A stretch of DNA of 22,215 nucleotides from Saccoglossus kowalevskii (taxonomy: Eukaryota; Hemichordata; Enteropneusta; Harrimaniidae), in the NCBI RefSeq assembly GCF_000003605.2, contig NW_003122907.1, positions 744,890-767,104 on the forward strand, given 5' to 3'. Positions 1-9,550 of the stretch are shown piece after piece (position 1 is the stretch's first letter; every line of letters starts with the position of its first letter). Below the pieces are notes generated by a model. The model was not told the DNA's origin. It did not search any database and saw only the letters and a program-made list of their open reading frames with translations. A program made the translations under genes and the position numbers.

Positions 1-821
1 AGTAATGTGACCACGTCCTGGTAATGAGTAACAATTATGAGCCCCACTCAAAGCTCATTTCAATGTTTCTTGACCATATATTCTAAATTTAGAAAATTCC
101 CTTTGTTTCCCCTTGACTAAACATTGTTTTGTGTTCTCGGATTTGTAAATTCCAATTGACTATGATTTAGTTTCACTACGTTGATATTTCTTGTTGTTAC
201 TTGTTAATAAACACTTTAAATCCACTCTAAATACCTCCAACGACATGCACAATTACATACTTTCTATTATTTTGGACGTTATTTCTAGATGATTAACATC
301 GTTTTTAGTTTTGTTGTGAATATTACAAACTAAACAATATGCAAATTAGGGCAGCAACAACCAAGTTGTCCCTTGAGTGCGTACAGTTCAAATGCAATTA
401 CAAAACGACATTTCAAATGCGATATTTAGATATTAATATGATTATAATCTGAAAGGTGATTAATATATCTATATGTCATCTAATTTTGTTAATAACAGAA
501 TATGTGATGGTTGTTCTTTAATAAAAATCAACCTGTACTTTGATTAAACAAAACCTTTACTATGGAAGATTGTGCCCTCAAGTGACAGCCATGGCTCTCT
601 TCGTTTTTACACGTCACAATATCACACATAGAAGAAATGAAACCGTACAGATGACGTTGAGGGCATCATACTTAAACAACATTTACTCTTGTACTGTTTT
701 TTCTGTCTGTATATTACGGTGGCTTGTTAGGGCCTTTTACTGCTTTTCGAATTTCTCACATTTTCACCAGTATTTTTCGGCTTTATTTCGAATTTCCGAC
801 AATTTCACTTTAATTTACACC
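1..821. other. AT-rich non-coding stretch
   Basis: No coding region is convincing here. Open frames are short, AT-driven and show no recognisable motif. I found no RNA gene, inverted-repeat element or clustered regulatory motif. It leads directly into the 41-bp tandem repeat. Confidence 0.6.
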
Positions 822-943
822 TCGGTGGAAATATTTAAACCGCGGTGAGAATAATTTTCTCTGCGGTGGAAATATTTAAACCGCAGTGGAAATAATTTTC
901 TTCGCGGTGGCAATGTTTAAACCGCGGTGAGAATAATTTTCTG
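822..943. repeat. 41-bp tandem repeat, three copies, with nested ~20-bp half-units
   Basis: Three head-to-tail copies have CGGTGG phases at 823, 864 and 905, an exact 41-bp step. Each copy consists of two related halves, GCGGTGGAAATATTTAAACC and GCGGTGAGAATAATTTTC, so the array looks like an older ~20-bp repeat that duplicated as a dimer. The copies differ by a few substitutions (for example GCGGTGG against GCAGTGG). The array stays open in one minus-strand frame, where it forms the C-terminal end of an ORF reaching back to 1272. That openness may only reflect the lack of stops in the repeat unit. Confidence 0.85.
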
Positions 944-3668
944 CATAATGTCAAATTAAAATTATGCAACATACATTTCAGAAATTTGGGACAAGAATAT
1001 ATTTCGATTTTAGGAAAATTAAATGATACACTGGTAAATATGCATGTTGACCATGCTAACAAATCATCATGAAACATTAATCTTAATGTATGTGCATTGA
1101 AGACGAAATTCTGCGAACTTGGGTACTGGCTAACGCTTTGCTGGGGGCATTTGGAACATACATTGGGCAGTGTTAGCATATAAAGAGAGGTATGCATATG
1201 ATAGACGCTATATGCTCCTTGGAAATCAAATTCACTAGTTTCTTGTCCAGAATCGGTTTCTGAATCCCACAATTGAACTGAATCTCAAGCGCGTATTTGT
1301 ATCTTTTCAATTGTGTTCCAAATGCTTCATTCTTTAGAACTGGCTAATGTAGTATTTTCTTTTTGTTTGCTTTCTTTGGACTAAATAAATCATTATTTGA
1401 GTGATATATCCACGCACAGATTATAATAATTGCTTAATATACGAGTCAAAATGCTCAGAGTACAATCGACTATGTTAAGTTGAATAATGCACCATCAAAT
1501 TTTGCGAAATTAATAGTTAAGTGCAGAGCAAGTCAATTCTTAGACGTTCGTTCGAAAATCTTCACAATCGATGATACGTTGCTGAGATGTACGTTATCTT
1601 GAGTAACGAACAACTCAAGCAAGTATATCTTATAAATGCGTGACTTATACAAATTAATACCAACTTACAAACATGGCATATATATCATTAATTACCATCA
1701 CAACGTATAAATTATGTAACTATCACATATATTGTTATACGCATACGATTGTTTCACAATTCACGACGATAATGACGGGTTTGAAAAATACAATTGCTTC
1801 ATTTAGTTGCCTTCGTCAAATTGCGGACTACGGAAAACCCGTAGTAAGTTTTAAAAAATCAATTACTCTATTTTTTCCCTAATTCACTATCATTATTTAT
1901 TCACATATTATGGGCCCAATAGCCAACAACATGTGTGACGATATTGTTATATTGCACAAATATGAGCACAACGTATTTCATCAACAGACTGATTAAGTGC
2001 ATGGTAACGTTTATTTCCCTCGGGAACAGTGATATTTCTATTAATAAAACAAATATTTTGCAATATCGTAGTAAATTAATTCCATAAATTAGAAGTTAAT
2101 GCGTTAGTGATTACGTCAAAGTGACATATTTAGCATATTACATATTTAATTGTATTTCAAAATTTCCTTTTAGAACGAAGTATAACTAATTAATTATAAT
2201 TAACTAATAATTTAATTACTATTACGTAACATGATATGGATGAAACTTTCATTTTTATAGACCTGCTTGTATTCTTAATGTAGGATGCAAGATTCCCTTC
2301 TCAAATTTGGGAGAACTGCCTGGGACACCTATTTGTGTTTGGGTGTGTAACCCTTAAAGTACAATCGATATACGACTTCTACTGATATATCGATGAGCAA
2401 AAAACAAACATACTATCGTCTGTTTGTTTGGTGTTTATTTACTATTCCACGATATTATGCCATGAGTGTGTTTAAAATATGGATATTATAAAACATCGGG
2501 TAATGCAAACAAAATAGTTTAGAATAGGTTTATGTTTGCAGATTGTACGGTCTCATTCTCAGTCGATAGACTGTAAACGCATCAACTCATCCATCTATGC
2601 TGCATTTTCACTCTCAAACAAATCGCTATTTTCCCTTTTAAGTACGGGGTTACCGTCGCTGACAATCCATATTTTATTTTTATAATGTCCCAAGTGACTA
2701 GTAACGAACACGATAAATAACGCTGTGTTCATTTCTTACGCTATCCGAATGTTTTATTCTTTAAGACGTTGAAAACATAGCATTCTCTTCCGACAAAGAC
2801 TGTTTTCCCAGTAAGTAAGTAAATAAATCATGGCAGTAAAGCCATACAGTAGACACAATGTTTATTTTCTGGTGGAAATGGAATGAGAATTGTATGTCTT
2901 TAATTTAATGAGATTTCACTAGATTATTTTGTATTTCATCGAATGTAGTTTGTATAGCATTATGGCGCGAATCCCTAGATTGTGGCGTTAATCTATTTAC
3001 TAATATATACTGTTTGCATAACACAAAACAAAAATGATTCGATTGTGTAAAACCATTCCGATGCCCCATTCCACTCCTTATCATATCCCTAGTGAGCAAT
3101 CGCGGACAAGATGATTGACGGTGTGTATATTTCTCAAACTGCCCGGATGTTTAATTTATATAGACGTGACTAGTAGGTTCGCAGTGAGTAGAGTTACATG
3201 GGTAATAGACGTTGAGTGCATTAAGAATATAGATACATACATGACTACTGAATATACCATGAATTAAATTAGAAGGGAGAGAAGTGAATGTTTATTTAAA
3301 GTGCAAGCTAAATTAGGGTATATTAAGTGTTTTTAATAGGCCCGTGCAACCAGGCATTTAAGACAACGGTGAACTGAAAAAAAAAGAAAACTGAAAAACT
3401 CGAAAATTGTCTTAACCTGTTTGTTGGTTTAACATAAAACGTACCACCATATATAAAATATGATATTGTGGATGCAGGAGTAAGAATTTATACTATCAAG
3501 TTTGTGATGCACCACAAAACACTACGAGAAGAAAGTACCATTACAATCACATTAGATAGAAGACTTATAAACAGTCACATGATGTTGCTTTTGCAAATCT
3601 CTGCGGTTCCAACCACCAACCAATATTTACACCATGCAATGTTGACATATGGTATTGGGTGAGAAGGA
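944..3668. other. Gene-poor AT-rich stretch
   Basis: No coding region is supported apart from a doubtful minus-strand frame in 835-1272, discussed in the findings. One short perfect inverted repeat is visible: ATCGATATA at 2364-2372 against TATATCGAT at 2386-2394. Several AATAAA words occur, as expected by chance in AT-rich DNA. I saw no transposon ends, tRNA or promoter cluster. Confidence 0.55.
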
Positions 3669-3735
3669 TTAAAAAGCAGTGGTTGTCGCGCCACGCATGC
3701 GCGATATATGGGACTCATATAAACACTAATGTAAA
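3669..3735 (+). mobile_element. Fragment of TTAA-flanked inverted-repeat element (copy A, subfamily II)
   Basis: It begins TTAAAAAGCAGTGGTTGTCG and continues into a GGGACTCATA core. The same core appears, reversed, in the copy at 7453-7584, so the two are related. The opposite inverted end is missing, so this is a truncated one-ended copy. It carries no ORF. It probably belongs to a non-autonomous DNA-transposon (MITE) family. Confidence 0.55.
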
Positions 3736-4573
3736 GAAACAGAAAATAAAATTTTTCTTGTCAATTTATTTCATGAAAATCGATACATGCATACAATCAT
3801 TTTAATTTTATAATAGTCATAAAATTGTGCTTTTTAATTTCTACAAAAACATTTTTAAACGAAGCGATTAGTTTATGAATGAAAATGCAGACAAACTTAT
3901 TTCCTCCAATCAGCATTTACTAAATCTAGCATTTACCGTTGGTTATAATCATTTACGAGTTTTAGTAATCATTTCTGTGGACTTTTTTGTGATCGGCAAT
4001 GTGTGTGATATTATGTCGGTTGGTCGTTTACCGGTCGTGCCGGTGAATGCCTGTTTTTCTTTCCGCGGGTACGTTGTTGCTGCTAGGAGTCACGCGTTAA
4101 TCACTATTTCACACAATTGCGAATAATGTTACCGTGTTCAGAGTGCAAAAAAAACGATTTCATTAGTTTGCTTCGAACGTCGAAACACTGGTCTGACTTA
4201 TTTATGTCCCAAAACACTAAAACTATAATTGTATTTTCAAATCGAGGTTACTGAGATATAATCACTATTTTTATATTTCCTTAATGTGTTTCACGGCGCC
4301 CGTCACCAAAATTAATATCGGAAAGAATCCATAGATTGCATTGACGTATTTGAGAGCTAGCGACAGTCGAGTGCTTGTATACAGGATTGAACCATTATTT
4401 CCTATGAGGTCAATCCAAGTCATTCACATTTGAGGCACCGTCCGAATCGCACGGTTTGTTGGTGCCGACGCATTGCCGACTGCACCAACCCGTAAAGGAT
4501 CAGCCTGGGTAAACGCGTAATCAGACGCCCAATCAGACGCTGTGTAACATTGCGCGGTAAGCTAAAGAACAAA
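3736..4573. other. Non-coding stretch upstream of the cysteine-rich ORF
   Basis: No gene is recognised. The last ~160 bases (about 4410-4570) are visibly richer in G, C and CpG than the surroundings, which could reflect a promoter or 5' leader of the ORF starting at 4574. No TATA box or clear factor site is placed well enough to call. Confidence 0.45.
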
Positions 4574-4822
4574 ATGTCGGAAATGGCGACGTGTACTAGC
4601 ACGGTTACATCAAATTTGTTCTATACCCGTGCGTGTAAAGTGTGTTTAGGTTGTTTGCCAAACCCTAAAAACCGGCGCTGCATTTTTTCACCCAGTTTTC
4701 TAGAGTTTAAGCAAAGTGACAAATATTTATGTCGACCATGTTTTAACAAAGTGATGAAACTGTCAACTCTGGAAGGAAAGCTCAGAAACTCTGGATTGAT
4801 CATTCAAGAATTGAACTGTTGA
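4574..4822 (+). CDS. Small cysteine-rich, possible zinc-binding protein or exon
   Basis: The ATG at 4574 opens an 82-codon frame ending in TGA at 4820-4822. The frame is open upstream to about 4550 but has no earlier ATG. Visible features are a CKVC pair near residues 21-24, another Cys three residues on (LGC), a Cys near residue 36 (NRRC), the phrase IFSPSFLEFKQSDKYLCRPC, and a closing CRPC pair near residues 55-58. A Lys/Leu/Glu-rich tail (KLSTLEGKLRNSG) may be helical. CxxC...CxxC spacing suggests one zinc site. The pattern resembles an N-terminal CxxC module I associate with uncharacterised invertebrate proteins. That is recognition by eye and not a verified match. An AATAAA-like signal follows at about 4837-4842, so it could be a tiny intronless gene. 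It could equally be a first exon or a transposon-derived fragment. Function unknown. Confidence 0.5.
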   Translation: MSEMATCTSTVTSNLFYTRACKVCLGCLPNPKNRRCIFSPSFLEFKQSDKYLCRPCFNKVMKLSTLEGKLRNSGLIIQELNC

Positions 4823-5589
4823 GGATGTTTATCTTGTAATAAAATACACACTGTAGTGGTTCAATCTGCCAAGGGTTGGTTTGGAGGTGTGACCCGAAAC
4901 AAACGTTTCTTGGCTGGCGAAGATGCATTTGAGGGGGCAATAATATTACATAATAAGTGAAGATGAAAATCATGATTATGTAATTAGAACGCGGAGAACG
5001 TATTTTTGTCAATTGAGTAGTTTGTTTCCTTCTCACCGAAGGCTTCGTTACCATAAGCTACAGTGAACACTCCAATGCGGTAATCCTTAAAATGGTTCAG
5101 TCCAGCAAGATATTCAAACTGGTACCAACATACCTTTGAAGAAAATATTCATACCATATTCACGTCTTACTAAAAAGAAATTCTTGACTTTATTGAAATT
5201 CAAAAAGCTATAATAAGCAATAATATGCTTCGGTGGGTCAAGGTCAATTATTATTCATAATGAGTGTAATCCCTCTAAGAATAATTAGTCTTTTGTGCAT
5301 ATAACATATGGTGGAATCCATTACTATCCATTTAAATTACTAATGTAATAAGTTACTCAGTCAATGCCACATTTGATATGTTCACAAGTTTATTCAATAT
5401 GCAAACATCCGTATTTACTGTGTTTACTTAATATTTGTGCGGATTAGCATTTAGTTTATAAATTACTCGGAAAAAATGCGATTATAATGACTCTAATTAG
5501 CGTATAGTGAACACCTAAATTGAGAGACAGAAAACCTGCATATTTCACTGACTGCATATCGAATGCCTGCTTTTTCTGCATAATTTACA
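4823..5589. other. Non-coding stretch between the cysteine-rich ORF and LINE relic
   Basis: AATAAA occurs just after the ORF stop. The remainder is AT-rich with no supported gene or repeat. Its 3' part may include decayed LINE 3' untranslated sequence, but no tail could be recognised. Confidence 0.5.
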
Positions 5590-6930
5590 TGTATGAATAT
5601 CAAGTACTGAATGTATAGAAAATGTGTCATTATTTCCTTGAAAACTTGGTCAGATTCGAGGGCAGAGGAGAAAAATCACTGTTACGGAACAGTGATAATA
5701 ATTATACCACGATCTTTGTTTGAGAGTATATATGTGAATTGTATATTTTCATTATTATTTTTCCCTGTGTGTGTTATATTTTGGGCAACTCAATAGAAAA
5801 TGTTCTTCATCCTCAATTGAATTGTCACAGTTATTGCATATTCTTTTTGTTACTAATTCTAATTTTTTTTTAACATTTTTCTCTTATAAGTGCTCATTCA
5901 AATATGGCTCAAAGATGTATCCTGTTTTAAATTTAGCATATGTTCTCAGTTTGCTATTTTCATTGGAAATCAGTTCTTTCCAGAAACTGGCATATTTATT
6001 TTCAAGAGAAGTTTCTTGTTTCATAGTGAGTGTTTTTCTTTTATGAAGTTTAGTGAATTGTCTTTCAATTTTGTATGTATTGTATTTAGCCATTTGTATT
6101 GTATAGTATTGTGTTGTGTTTGTTCTAGGTATGCCTGTTTTGTAAGATTATCATCTGGGAGTTCCTTTATATGCACCCAGTAATTATTATCTTAACTTTT
6201 GCACTGAGCAGTAATGGTTAATGACCAACTCTGCTCTTGATGCTAAGTTACAAGATTTTTTTATTTACTTGTAAGATTTGTTTGCAGAATTTAATAATCC
6301 TGCATGTATAGGATCCATAATTCTGCGCCATAAAGCAAAATTGTTTTTATGTAAATGTTAAGTAGTTTCATTTTTACTTTTATGTCTAGATGTCAATTGA
6401 TTTCCAAGTTTACTTGCTAAATTTAACATAGTATCAACAAAACTCCCATTTGATTTTATTGTGATTTCTAGATATGTATAACTGTTTGTTGTTTGAATGT
6501 TATCTTTTCCAAAACTGAATTGGTATTTTCCTCAATGAACCAACTATAACTTGAGTTTTTGAAAGGTTCACACTCAATTTCCACTGAGTGCAATATTGAT
6601 TTAGTGTATTTAATGATGTCCGCATACAAGCCTGGACAGTGGAAGTGAGGGCAAAATCATCTGCATATAAAATTAACAATGTTATTATTTAGGAGTGCTA
6701 TTCAGTATTGGCGTTATCCAAACTATCCTTTAAATCATTAATAAAAAATGTTGAAAAGAATTAATTAGAAAAGGGGTTAATTATACATTCCTGTTTTGCT
6801 CCTCTACTAATAGCGAATACTTTGGTTATATAATTATTTATATTAATTCAATTGTTTGTGTTTGAATACATGTATTTTTATTATTTTGTAAAACTTGCCA
6901 TTAATATTTTATCTGTTCATAAGCAGGATT
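5590..6930 (-). mobile_element. 5'-truncated, degenerate non-LTR (LINE) retrotransposon
   Basis: Read on the minus strand, the window gives an ordered but frameshifted reverse-transcriptase ORF. Near 6823-6781 it reads SRGAKQECIINPFL, matching the usual SRG-x-RQGC-x-LSP-x-LF box with decay. Near 6745-6715 comes FINDLKDSL. LYADDFAL follows, with the catalytic YADD at 6667-6656. Further on are PDDNLTKQAYL (about 6155-6120), KLRTYAKFKTGYIFEPYL (about 5955-5895) and the terminal Cys-rich box RICNNCDNSIEDEEHF...CPKY (about 5853-5775). This order is typical of the CR1/L2/jockey group of LINEs. The clade is not certain. Upstream RT boxes and the endonuclease ORF are absent, as expected for 5' truncation. 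In-frame stops and shifts mean it is dead. Both edges are approximate. Confidence 0.85.
5675..5696. other. Perfect 9-bp hairpin with ACGG loop
   Basis: ATCACTGTT and AACAGTGAT form a nine-base-pair perfect stem around the four-base loop ACGG. It lies just 3' of the LINE's cysteine-rich box in the element's orientation, so it may be a structure of the LINE 3' region, or it may be chance. Confidence 0.5.
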
Positions 6931-7138
6931 TTTGTGTTTACTTATAGCACCAACAGACAATTAGTAATTTGAATAGCCACGCCGCGGGCATTCGATATAT
7001 CAATAAGGGCGAAAAATATGTTGTCTTTCTGTTTTAAAAACGATACATAATTGTTGATTTGAACTTTTTTTACCCAACCAAAAATATTTTAGGTCAGAAA
7101 AACTACCTTTAATACCGTGTCTTGTATAACCAATATAT
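6931..7138. other. Spacer between LINE relic and TTAA element
   Basis: Short non-coding spacer with no recognised feature. The LINE truncation point lies near its left edge, and no target-site duplication could be identified. Confidence 0.4.
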
Positions 7139-7227
7139 TTAAAGAAGATAGTCGTCGCGCCTACAACGAGTGAGTGTTGTTTTCAGGAAAGTCGAAGACG
7201 CGTTGCGCGACGACTACCGCCCTTTAA
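7139..7227. mobile_element. TTAA-flanked inverted-repeat element (copy B, subfamily II)
   Basis: TTAA at 7139-7142 and at 7224-7227 bracket an 81-bp body. The left end reads AGAAGATAGTCGTCGCGC. The right end, reversed, reads AGGGCGGTAGTCGTCGCGC, so the imperfect terminal inverted repeats share TAGTCGTCGCGC. No ORF is present. The size, inverted ends and flanking TTAA suggest a MITE. The TTAA target is also used by piggyBac-type elements, but the ends do not show an obvious piggyBac signature. Confidence 0.65.
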
Positions 7228-7452
7228 ACACGGTACCTGACGCACGTACACGTGACTGTACACGCATAAACACACGTACTTTGCCTACATAGTAGGTAAA
7301 TAGAAACCATTTTCCTCACGCTGGTTTACCTCTCTCAAGTTTTTAATTATTCGTAAAACCTGTTGAAAATATAATACAATTTAGCGATTTTAATGTAGTG
7401 TGTCTTAAGTCCAAGTTCATGTGTAACTATTCAGTCCATTTCTATGCAGTAG

Positions 7453-7584
7453 GTAAAGCGCAGTGGTCGTCACGCAACGCGTGTTCGAATTTCATGTAAA
7501 TAAACAATGTATTTTACACGCGTTGTATACGTCGCTATGAGTCCCATATCGAACAGGACGCGGCACGACGACTGTCGCCCTTAA
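7453..7584. mobile_element. TTAA-type inverted-repeat element (copy C, subfamily II)
   Basis: The left end reads AGCGCAGTGGTCGTCACGC after GTAA. The right end, reversed, reads AGGGCGACAGTCGTCGTGC before TAA/TTAA. The ends share GTCGTC and the following GC-rich block. The right flank is one base short of TTAA plus the terminal A, so a 3-bp TAA duplication fits this copy as well as a decayed TTAA. An internal TATGAGTCCCATATCG segment, reversed, matches the core of the fragment at 3669. No ORF. Confidence 0.65.
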
Positions 7585-9267
7585 TGTATGTTGGGAACCA
7601 AAACTATACACGTTACGGTTTCACAGCTTGTAATCCCATAATGCATTTGGTTGATGAACTACACGTTCGTAACGAGCTTTCACAGCTATGGGCTCTTTGA
7701 CAGAAAATACAATTACTATATGCAAGAACCGCGCCAAATTGTTTTGATGACTACATGTACCAGCCTTGATCATACCCGCATTTGTGGAATCGCTTAATGC
7801 GATATTGTAAATAATGCATCAGCACAGAGCGGTTAGAATAAATTAGTTCTGCTTAATAATAGTCATTTTAATAGCATTTTCGTCCTACAAAGCATTTCCT
7901 GTACAGTTCGACCCATCAAGTGTGGCTTTTTTTACGGAGGCTTGCTATATATACGTTAAGTATTGTATATTTCTGTATAAAATATGGATACTGTATTATT
8001 TATTAAAAACATGGAACTATTAAAGTCATAATGTAATAGTTTTTTTTTACAAAATAGCTACATCACACAAGTGTTGCAATGGCTTCAATGTATACAATAT
8101 TGCCGTTCCATTATTGCGGTCACAATCATTTCCCCGTTATGTGTGAAATCAAACGTGGGAACGGGACAAACAAAGGCCATGGCGTCGTCTTAGTGGTGTC
8201 AAAAAATCACGTTGGATTCGACAAAAAGCAAAATTTTTTTTCCACGCTCAATAATGTCCTATACATTATTGATGAAGGCCAATTTTGATAAAGTAAAGGT
8301 ATCCAAAACGTCACGTTTCCCTCGGTAAGATCGGGATATCGATATTGAGCTATACAAATTCAAGTTCAAAAGCAAATTATTTGATTTTTGCGGCGTAGAC
8401 GTTCGATCCGCGTCTTTCACGCATTTCGCGAGATTTCGTAGTGAACGGAAACTCACCTATTAGCTTGGCAATATTCAAATTAGTAAAATTTGGTGTGAAA
8501 AATGTTTTTACAATCGTTGCCACTAATTGCGACAGTGTGATTTATATGTTATTACACACATACATCAAACACTTACCGAGATTTTCATTAGTGCAGTGTA
8601 TAGCCTGGTGTTGTAGGTAATTTGTTACTAGGGTAACGGTCACCTATCATATCATATGTCACGTCTCTTTCCCTATTAATGTCATTGAGTGAGTCTTGGT
8701 GTTAGTGGCATTATTCTACATAGTGCAGTACTGTTCATACTAAAATAAAAAATGAGTATTTAAAAATCAAAAAACAATAATAAAATAATTCACAGTGGTG
8801 AATTACAGAAACGCTTGCACTACATTACGCTGGCAAGTCATTAACATTTCGGTATTATTCGCTGTAAAATTCAATTTTCATAAATTAATTTCAAAACTTT
8901 GTGTCAATTTGGGTACATCTGTGTGTAATTTATGTACATTAACTATTAAGCATTAAATAACATATCAGAGGTGATCTTTCATGGAGAGAGCATTAAATAC
9001 CAGGTTATCAGCACTAAGCATCAAAAACAGTAAAGTCGGTATTTAATGTAATCGTCATTAAATATTAACGCTTAGATCATCAACATAAAGATTAAAAGTA
9101 ATGCTGAGATTAGTAATGAGTCAGTGGTCTACATGGAACAACAAACTGTTTCGGTATCAATATAGTATGGTGATGACAAACAGAAGTCGGCGCGATTGAA
9201 AGCTTTATATATGTATCCACCGTGACATAACACATACATTTTATTATGTATTTTACAAAAATCAAAC
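7585..9267. other. Non-coding stretch, no supported gene
   Basis: Frames at 8079-8288 (plus) and 8259-8456 (minus) are short, and neither shows a motif. Repeated ACACGTT...TTTCACAGCT phrases near 7606 and 7660 form a weak direct repeat. A cluster of CATTAAATA/TATTTAAT words lies between 8950 and 9065 and may be homeodomain-type AT motifs or simple composition. No transposon body was recognised. Confidence 0.5.
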
Positions 9268-9291
9268 TTAAAGGGCGGTGGTCGTCGTCGG
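9268..9291 (+). mobile_element. Single end of TTAA element (copy D, subfamily II)
   Basis: TTAAAGGGCGGTGGTCGTCG matches the terminal repeat of the copies at 7139 and 7453, but the body is replaced at once by a TA microsatellite. No partner end is visible downstream, so it is a solitary or broken end. Confidence 0.55.
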
Positions 9292-9306
9292 TATATATAT
9301 ATATAT
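9292..9306. repeat. TA microsatellite
   Basis: A 15-base run of alternating TA abuts the solitary TTAA-element end. Confidence 0.9.
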
Positions 9307-9358
9307 GTAAATAAGAAGCCGTAGGATCAATTCAACAAATATCTGTGTATATACAGAT

Positions 9359-9495
9359 AAATGTGCTACTGTAGGGTAGTAATGTTCTTAATTTCCTCAT
9401 TTCTGCTGATATCAATACAAGAAATTATCAGAAAAAAATCTAAAACGAACAAATAAAATATTTTTGTGAAAACAAACCATTACAGTAGCACATTT
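9359..9495. mobile_element. Possible 137-bp MITE with 15-bp terminal inverted repeats
   Basis: AAATGTGCTACTGTA at 9359-9373 is the exact reverse complement of the 15 bases at 9481-9495. Both arms are followed inward by an AATG word, at different distances. The 107-bp interior is AT-rich and has no ORF. The outer flanks extend the symmetry slightly (TAAATG against CATTTTA). It is unrelated in sequence to the TTAA family. A non-autonomous DNA transposon is the simplest reading, but no clear target duplication is visible. Confidence 0.5.
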
Positions 9496-9534
9496 TAAGC
9501 GAATCCAATTATCCCGAAATAGTTCCAATCGTGT

Positions 9535-9549
9535 TATATATATATATAT
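9535..9549. repeat. TA microsatellite
   Basis: A second 15-base alternating TA run, about 240 bases after the first. Confidence 0.9.
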
Positions 9550-9550
9550 T

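Noticed and set aside
5771-6183. Several plus-strand frames across the minus-strand LINE
   Set aside because: They are antisense to a clear reverse-transcriptase relic and have hydrophobic, low-complexity translations.
8079-8288. 69-codon plus frame starting MASMYTILPF
   Set aside because: No motif and no splice support. It is overlapped by an equally weak frame on the other strand.
8259-8637. Minus-strand mini-gene: palindromic X-box-like GTTACTAGGGTAAC at 8624-8637, ATG AAA ATC TCG then GTAAGT, second frame to 8259
   Set aside because: The X-box matches canonical sequence at only 10 of 14. Tens of loose consensus matches are expected in the window. The acceptor lacks a pyrimidine tract and the protein is unrecognised.
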